From assembly GCA_029934915.1 (NCBI GenBank), contig JAOZLI010000085.1, positions 1-9,725 on the forward strand: a DNA stretch of 9,725 nt, in the 5' to 3' direction. Below are positions 6,377 through 9,725 of the stretch, one piece after another (positions within the stretch are counted from its first letter, which is position 1; each line of letters opens with the position of its first letter). Source of the DNA: Desulfocapsa sp. (GTDB lineage Bacteria; Desulfobacterota; Desulfobulbia; Desulfobulbales; Desulfocapsaceae). The notes beneath the pieces are model-generated. The model was not told the DNA's origin and did not search any database. It saw only the letters and a program-made list of their open reading frames with translations. Both the position numbers and the translations under genes were made by a program.

Positions 6377-8203
6377 GAGAAGATGTTCCATGATATACTG
6401 TTTTCTTTCCGGGCTGTTTTTACCCATATAAAAAGCAAGCACCTTTGATACTTCACTGACCGAGCCCATATCCACTTGTTTAAGAATGATATCAGGACCA
6501 ATAAATTGTTTAAATTCCTTGGGCGATATTTCCCCCAAACCTTTAAACCGGGTAATTTCTACTGCTTTTTTCTTCTTTTTACCCTTCCCTTGCAGCGTTT
6601 TTATCGCTGCCTCCCGTTCCTTGTCGTTGTAGCAATATTTTGTTTCAGTTCTGGTACGCACCCTGAAAATAGGTGTCTCTAAAATATAGACATGACCAAG
6701 CTTTACAAGAGGCTCAAAGTAATGCAGAAAAAAAGTAAGCAATAAATTTCTGATATGCAGGCCATCCACATCGGCATCAGTTGCCAGGATGACCTTGTCA
6801 AAGCGTAGGTCGGTAATGGACTCTTCAATGTTGAGTGATCGCATAAGGGCGTACATCTCATCATTCTTGTAAAGTAAAGCGAGTTTTTGACCAAGCACAT
6901 TTTTGGGTTTACCCTTGAGGGAAAAAACAGCCTGCGTCATAGGATCCCGGGACGAGACAATGGAACCGGCAGCGGATTGTCCCTCCGTGATAAAGATCAT
7001 ATTTTCTTTTTCTTTTGTGGAGGCTTTGTCGCGGGTCGGATGGTATTTACAATCTTTTAATTGAGGAATTTTTAATGCTACTTTTCTGGCCTTGGCTTTT
7101 GCTTCTTTGCGGACAGATTGTAGTTCCTTACGAACCCGCTGGTTGCGTTGAACCTTTTCAAGGAGCCTCTCGGCCAGTGCATTATCCTTATACATGGCGG
7201 CGGACACATTATCTTTCACTTTATTAACGATCCAGGAGCGAATGTCCGTATTGCCAAGTTTGTTCTTTGTTTGAGATTCGAAGACAGGCTCTACTATTTT
7301 TATAGCCAGAGTCCCCACCACACCATCACGAACATCATTACCGGTGAATTTTTTGCCGGAAAATTCATTAACCCCCTTCAGTAAGCCTTCCCGAAAGGCT
7401 GAAAGATGGGTACCGCCCTCACTTGTATAGGTTCCATTCACAAAACTATAATAGGTGTCATTATACCCATCTGTGTGAGAAAATGTGAATTCGAGGGTGG
7501 AATCTTGATAATAGATAGGTTCGTATATATTTTCTCCACCAAGCTCTTTATCGAGAAGGTCGAGCAATCCGTTTTTAGAAAGAAATAATTCCTTATCGAG
7601 ATAGAGTTTTAATCCGGCATTGAGATATGCATAACGCCATAGTCGTTTTTCTACATATTCCTGATTAAACTCAAAATCAGCAAACAACTCTTTATCAGGG
7701 AGAAATTCTACCAGAGTTCCATTCTTTTCTTCGGTCTTGCCCTGTCCTTCACTTTTTAATATCCCATTGGAAAATTCAGCGGTTGCGAACTTTCCCTCAC
7801 GAAACGCTGTAACTCTAAAGAAGTCAGACATGGCATTAACAGCCTTGGTACCCACACCATTCAAACCAACAGAGAATTGAAAGACATCGGTGGAATATTT
7901 TGCGCCAGTGTTAATTTTTGATACACAAGCAACAAGTTTACCAAGCGGAATACCACGCCCAAAATCACGCACCCGTACCATCCCTTCTTCTGAGAAAGCA
8001 ACGTCCACCCGTTTGCCGGCACCCATGATAAATTCATCAACAGCATTATCTATAACTTCCTTGAGAAGAATATAAATACCATCATCGGGATGAGAACCTG
8101 AGCCCAGGCGTCCAATATACATACCCGGACGTTTACGGATATGCTCAAGGGAACTAAGTGTTTTTACTTTACTTTCGTCGTAAACTTGTTGTTTTGGCGG
8201 CAT
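6374..8203 (-). CDS. parE: DNA topoisomerase IV subunit B-like (ParE)
   Basis: The ATPase subunit of the type IIA topoisomerase whose other half is the ParC-like product encoded 18 bases downstream. It is 609 residues, close to the ParE norm. The GHKL ATP site shows EVIDNAVDE (catalytic Glu49, Mg-binding Asn53), DFGRGIP (80-86) and the ATP-lid GLNGVGTKAVNAMS (113-126). The transducer has EGGTHL (262-267) and QTKNKLG (311-317) with the ATP-contacting lysine. The TOPRIM domain has E407 in EGQSAAGS, D476/D478/D480 in DADVDG, and RFKGLGE (552-558). The usual EGDSAGGS reads EGQSAAGS, so the residue matching GyrB Asp426 is Gln409. A GKGKKKKK tract at 539-546 lies just before RFKGLGE. The start is ATG at 8203; no other start occurs before an in-frame TAG at 8239-8237. 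A short AGGA lies 2 bases upstream, closer than ideal. A GyrB label cannot be excluded by sequence of this subunit alone, but pairing favours ParE. Confidence 0.93.
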   Translation of the reverse strand: MPPKQQVYDESKVKTLSSLEHIRKRPGMYIGRLGSGSHPDDGIYILLKEVIDNAVDEFIMGAGKRVDVAFSEEGMVRVRDFGRGIPLGKLVACVSKINTGAKYSTDVFQFSVGLNGVGTKAVNAMSDFFRVTAFREGKFATAEFSNGILKSEGQGKTEEKNGTLVEFLPDKELFADFEFNQEYVEKRLWRYAYLNAGLKLYLDKELFLSKNGLLDLLDKELGGENIYEPIYYQDSTLEFTFSHTDGYNDTYYSFVNGTYTSEGGTHLSAFREGLLKGVNEFSGKKFTGNDVRDGVVGTLAIKIVEPVFESQTKNKLGNTDIRSWIVNKVKDNVSAAMYKDNALAERLLEKVQRNQRVRKELQSVRKEAKAKARKVALKIPQLKDCKYHPTRDKASTKEKENMIFITEGQSAAGSIVSSRDPMTQAVFSLKGKPKNVLGQKLALLYKNDEMYALMRSLNIEESITDLRFDKVILATDADVDGLHIRNLLLTFFLHYFEPLVKLGHVYILETPIFRVRTRTETKYCYNDKEREAAIKTLQGKGKKKKKAVEITRFKGLGEISPKEFKQFIGPDIILKQVDMGSVSEVSKVLAFYMGKNSPERKQYIMEHLL

Positions 8204-8252
8204 TTCCTGACAAACGTAATTGGTTACTGTGGAGGTCTATTATCTAAGATAT

Positions 8253-8267
8253 TGCAATAGTATTGCA
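8253..8267. promoter_or_regulatory. Perfect 7-1-7 palindrome, candidate operator
   Basis: TGCAATA-G-TATTGCA is a perfect inverted repeat with one central base. It covers the predicted start of parE transcription and the -35/spacer of the candidate thiD promoter, a position suited to a repressor. Its 7-1-7 layout with TG...CA ends resembles the format of Fur-superfamily (Fur, Zur) sites, but no regulator gene is in the window and the assignment is inference. Confidence 0.4.
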
Positions 8268-8271
8268 TTTT

Positions 8272-8277
8272 ATTATA
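8272..8277 (-). promoter_or_regulatory. Candidate -10 box for the parE-parC operon
   Basis: The minus strand reads a perfect TATAAT at 8277-8272. No good -35 is found at the expected 16-18-base spacing (CTTCTG at 8300-8295 is poor), so an activator or a different promoter is possible. It overlaps the candidate thiD -10 box on the other strand. Confidence 0.35.
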
Positions 8278-8313
8278 TTTGGCAAGAATTGGTACAGAAG
8301 AGTTAAAATTAAC

Positions 8314-8318
8314 GAGAG
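8314..8318 (+). promoter_or_regulatory. Ribosome binding site deciding the TTG start of thiD
   Basis: GAGAG lies 6 bases before TTG at 8325. An in-frame TAA at 8310-8312 rules out any earlier start, and the next Met codon (residue 28) would remove the conserved AGSDPSGGAG nucleotide/substrate-binding motif. Confidence 0.6.
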
Positions 8319-8324
8319 CAACCC

Positions 8325-9152
8325 TTGAAACAAACTCCCACACTCCTTTCCATCGCTGGATCTGATCCGTCTGGTGGCGCCGGTATTCAGGCAGATTTAA
8401 AGACCATGGCAGCTATTGGAGTCTACGGCGCTGCCGCCATCACCTGCCTCACTGTCCAGAATTCCTGTGGCGTACAGAATATTATGCCTCTGGCTCCCTA
8501 TTTTGTCCGGGCACAGATCCAAGCTGTCCTTGATGACCATAGGGTTACTCATATAAAAATTGGCATGCTCGGCGACACCGCAATAGTCGAAGCAGTTGCT
8601 GATATTTTAATGAATTTTAAGGGAACAGTTATTTATGATCCAGTGCTTGCTGCCACCACTGGCGAATCACTGCTTGCCGGTGAGGGCCTGGATGGGCTCA
8701 AACAGAAGCTCTTGCCATGTGTGTCCTTTCTTACTCCCAATATATATGAACTTGAATCCTTAACGGATCATGTAATATATACCGTCACCGAGGCCATTAA
8801 AAGTGCCGGGGACCTGCTCGAAGCATATCCAGATATGCAGGGTATAGTTGTTAAAGGTGGGCATCTGGATGAGGAGAATATCATTATAAGAGATTGTTTA
8901 GTCCTGCAGGATGGTTCAGTCAAAGAGTCAAAACGAGAACGGATCAATAATAACAATCTACATGGTACAGGATGCACCTACGCTTCTGCTTTTGCCTCTT
9001 TTCTCTGTCTGGGTGCCACTAAAGAAGAAGCTTTTCAAAAAACGGGTGTTTTTATGGACAAAATTATTCGTACAGGAGTTGGTGTACAGATTGTGAACAA
9101 AAACACGAATGGTCCATTGCTGCATAGCTTTGGATCAAGGGATACTATATAA
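8325..9152 (+). CDS. thiD: Hydroxymethylpyrimidine/phosphomethylpyrimidine kinase
   Basis: A ribokinase-family enzyme that phosphorylates HMP and then HMP-phosphate to the diphosphate used by thiamine-phosphate synthase in vitamin B1 synthesis; cytoplasmic. At 275 residues it has the usual single-domain ThiD length and is not fused to ThiE. Motifs in order: AGSDPSGGAGIQAD (11-24), IKIGML (78-83), DPVLAATTG (105-113, with the ATP/Mg region), LTPN (136-139), VVKGGH (175-180), and HGTGCTYASA (213-222) containing the anion-hole GTGC and the end of the catalytic signature where Asp is usual in many ribokinases but Cys is normal for ThiD. The start is TTG at 8325. It stands alone, divergent from parE, with no other thiamine gene visible, so pathway regulation cannot be inferred from context. 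Confidence 0.95.
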   Translation: MKQTPTLLSIAGSDPSGGAGIQADLKTMAAIGVYGAAAITCLTVQNSCGVQNIMPLAPYFVRAQIQAVLDDHRVTHIKIGMLGDTAIVEAVADILMNFKGTVIYDPVLAATTGESLLAGEGLDGLKQKLLPCVSFLTPNIYELESLTDHVIYTVTEAIKSAGDLLEAYPDMQGIVVKGGHLDEENIIIRDCLVLQDGSVKESKRERINNNNLHGTGCTYASAFASFLCLGATKEEAFQKTGVFMDKIIRTGVGVQIVNKNTNGPLLHSFGSRDTI

Positions 9153-9169
9153 AATGCTTGTTACTTACA
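9144..9169 (+). repeat. Imperfect direct repeat, copy 1 (overlaps end of thiD)
   Basis: ACTATATAAAAT, then 7 other bases, then ACTTACA. The second copy at 9404-9425 has the same 12-base and 7-base blocks separated by 3 bases. Copy 1 includes the thiD stop codon at 9150-9152. AT-rich composition makes chance similarity possible. Confidence 0.4.
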
Positions 9170-9428
9170 ATCCAGATCATACGACAATGAGAGCATTGTG
9201 GATAATTTGGGATTTCGAGAGGAATCAAGAAACATTTTAAATTGCAATTTTGCTGAAAAGGTGAACACTTGTCATTGGCAGGTAACCACTGTGGAATCTC
9301 AGCAAAAAAGGTTTTCAGGTGTCGTGGTATCTATTCGCTAGGGTTATTTGCGTTGAAGAAAAAGTGTTTGATTGAGAAGTCATTCATGATAAACTTTAGT
9401 TTCACTATATAAAATTTTACTTACATTA
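9153..9428. other. Intergenic stretch without a convincing gene
   Basis: This is the first part of the roughly 435-base gap after thiD. It holds a 28-codon ORF beginning at an ATG one base after the thiD stop (9154-9240), which has no recognisable homology. It also holds a 9-bp inverted repeat TTTTGCTGA/TCAGCAAAA (9248-9256 and 9299-9307, loop of 42 bases) and an AT-rich segment (9404-9425) that echoes the end of thiD. No GC-rich terminator with a T-run is seen after thiD. Translation in all frames gives only short, unrecognised fragments; decayed sequence is possible. Confidence 0.5.
9404..9425 (+). repeat. Imperfect direct repeat, copy 2
   Basis: Same 12-base block ACTATATAAAAT and 7-base block ACTTACA as at 9144-9169, with a spacer 4 bases shorter. 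It contains a TATATA/TATAAA string that could serve as a -10 box for the gene at the right edge, but no clear -35 goes with it. Confidence 0.4.
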
Positions 9429-9436
9429 ATGAAGAA
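9429..9436 (+). repeat. Left target-site duplication (8 bp)
   Basis: ATGAAGAA directly abuts the left terminal inverted repeat at 9437. The identical octamer abuts the right terminus at 9591-9598. This is the expected footprint of a transposition event with an 8-bp staggered cut. Confidence 0.65.
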
Positions 9437-9590
9437 CATGATTACCATCGAAGCTCAGTTTTGGCTTTATTCTCATGTAGGAGTCCGCCCCTGCGGACGA
9501 AAAATGTGTGTAATACCAACCAAAATCGTCCGCAGGGGCGGACTCCTACTTTTCGATTTTGCAATTACCTGAGCTTTGATGGAAATCATG
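9437..9590. mobile_element. MITE-like 154-bp element with 22-bp terminal inverted repeats
   Basis: The ends 9437-9458 and 9569-9590 are inverted copies matching at 20 of 22 positions. One difference is a G-U-compatible pair (9450/9577) and the other an A-A mismatch (9444/9583). Outer ends read CATGATTACC and GGAAATCATG. Exact 8-bp duplications lie directly outside both ends. There is no coding capacity, so mobility would need a transposase supplied elsewhere. The interior carries a perfect 24-bp inverted pair of REP-like units. The ends do not match an insertion-sequence family that I can name. Alternatively the outer arms may be a hairpin that arose otherwise, but the adjacent exact duplication favours insertion. 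Confidence 0.62.
9477..9549. repeat. REPIN-like pair of inverted REP units
   Basis: Two 24-base units, 9477-9500 and 9526-9549, are perfect inverted copies separated by a 25-base AT-rich loop. Each unit starts (reading inward) with GTAG and contains its own hairpin GTCCGC-CCCT-GCGGAC (9483-9498 in the left unit). A GTAG head followed by a short palindrome is the hallmark of REP sequences mobilised by RAYT-type (IS200-related, Y1) transposases, and two inverted REPs form a REPIN/BIME. The GC-rich units contrast sharply with the AT-rich surroundings. It could also fold as a strong RNA hairpin. Confidence 0.75.
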
Positions 9591-9598
9591 ATGAAGAA
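9591..9598 (+). repeat. Right target-site duplication overlapping a start codon
   Basis: Exact second copy of ATGAAGAA, next to the right terminal inverted repeat. It is also codons 1-3 (ATG AAG AA...) of the downstream exported-protein gene, which suggests the element inserted at the translation start. Confidence 0.65.
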
Positions 9599-9725
9599 TC
9601 TGCGTATGAAAAATATTTACCCTGTATTTCAGTTCCAAAAATTGCTTATTGGAACTTTTATCTTACTGACGTTCTCATTGGAAGGGGCAATTGCATCCGA
9701 TTTTCCATCCTTTGTGGAAAAAACA
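9591..9725 (+). CDS. N-terminus of an exported protein (cut by window end)
   Basis: An open frame of 45 codons runs to the window edge. It encodes a basic start (MKNLRMKN), a hydrophobic core (LLIGTFILLTFSL) and a likely signal-peptidase I site after AIA (residue 35), followed by SDFPSFVEKT. The protein is therefore probably periplasmic, outer-membrane or secreted. The start of the mature part recalls the beginning of HtrA/Deg-type proteases (a DF..(F/L)VEK segment before the protease domain), but ten residues are too few to assign this. Possible starts are ATG at 9588, 9591 or 9606. GGA at 9581-9583, inside the right arm of the mobile element, is 7 bases before 9591. Conservation of the 8-bp duplication suggests 9591 was the original ATG. 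Confidence 0.6.
   Translation, partial: MKNLRMKNIYPVFQFQKLLIGTFILLTFSLEGAIASDFPSFVEKT

Larger units (their letters stand above)
8252..8279 (+). promoter_or_regulatory. Candidate sigma-70 promoter for thiD
   Basis: TTGCAA (8252-8257) and TATATT (8274-8279) are separated by 16 bases. The predicted transcript would start near 8286, giving a leader of about 39 bases before the TTG start of thiD. Both boxes are imperfect matches, so this is only a candidate. Confidence 0.4.
8204..8324. other. Divergent parE/thiD promoter region
   Basis: This 121-base AT-rich stretch separates two divergently transcribed genes, so it must hold both promoters unless a more distant one is used. It contains a perfect 15-bp palindrome (8253-8267) and the promoter-like elements listed separately. 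No TPP-riboswitch-like sequence (THI box) is seen upstream of thiD, and the leader of about 40 bases would be too short for one. Confidence 0.7.

Noticed and set aside
8204..8324. TPP riboswitch upstream of thiD
   Set aside because: No THI-box-like conserved bases are visible and the space after the candidate promoter is too short for the aptamer.
9241..9428. Possible remnants of coding sequence, such as a short frame rich in Lys and Cys on the + strand
   Set aside because: No ATG with a ribosome binding site, and no recognisable motif in any frame on either strand.
9477..9549. The strong inverted repeat read simply as a transcription terminator
   Set aside because: The loop is 25 bases, there is only a TTTT after the right arm, it sits far from thiD, and its GTAG-headed two-hairpin form fits a REPIN better, although some termination activity is possible.
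9477..9549. CRISPR repeat unit
   Set aside because: Only two copies, inverted rather than direct, with no regular spacers and no cas genes.

Overview
This window looks like chromosomal DNA from a Gram-negative, moderately low-GC bacterium. A signal-peptide outer-membrane porin supports the Gram-negative reading. A small protein resembling the DUF4911 family sits directly before miaB, and the topoisomerase IV subunits are of a divergent ParE/ParC type. I infer Desulfobacterota (a Desulfobulbales-like organism) from these features, but the sequence alone does not prove it. Nothing here points to phage or plasmid DNA, and most of the window is housekeeping.

Left part, + strand (1-3114): the 3' end of purB (adenylosuccinate lyase of the human ADSL-like type), a 68-residue DUF4911-like protein, miaB (tRNA methylthiotransferase) and a PHP-domain metallohydrolase. 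The gaps are 40, 17 and 33 bases and all genes run the same way, so they are probably one operon. Only 13 bases separate the last stop from the convergent porin gene, and no terminator is visible there.

Middle, - strand (8203 down to 3128): parE, parC and an outer-membrane porin-like gene. ParE and ParC together form a type II topoisomerase. Several positions that normally hold fluoroquinolone-contact residues are changed in both subunits. The porin ORF starts at a TTG 9 bases after the parC stop, in the same reading frame, with no clear ribosome binding site. A 121-base divergent region (8204-8324) separates parE from thiD. It carries a perfect 7-1-7 palindrome overlapping candidate promoters for both directions.

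Right part, + strand (8325-9725): thiD (hydroxymethylpyrimidine-phosphate kinase), then about 435 bases without a convincing gene, then the first 45 codons of a gene for an exported protein cut by the window edge. The most interesting structure lies just before that gene. A 154-bp element (9437-9590) has 22-bp terminal inverted repeats and is flanked by an exact 8-bp direct repeat, ATGAAGAA. Nested almost concentrically inside is a perfect 24-bp inverted pair of REP-like units with outward GTAG heads (a REPIN-like structure). The right copy of the 8-bp duplication is the start-codon region of the downstream gene, so the element appears to have inserted exactly at a translation start.
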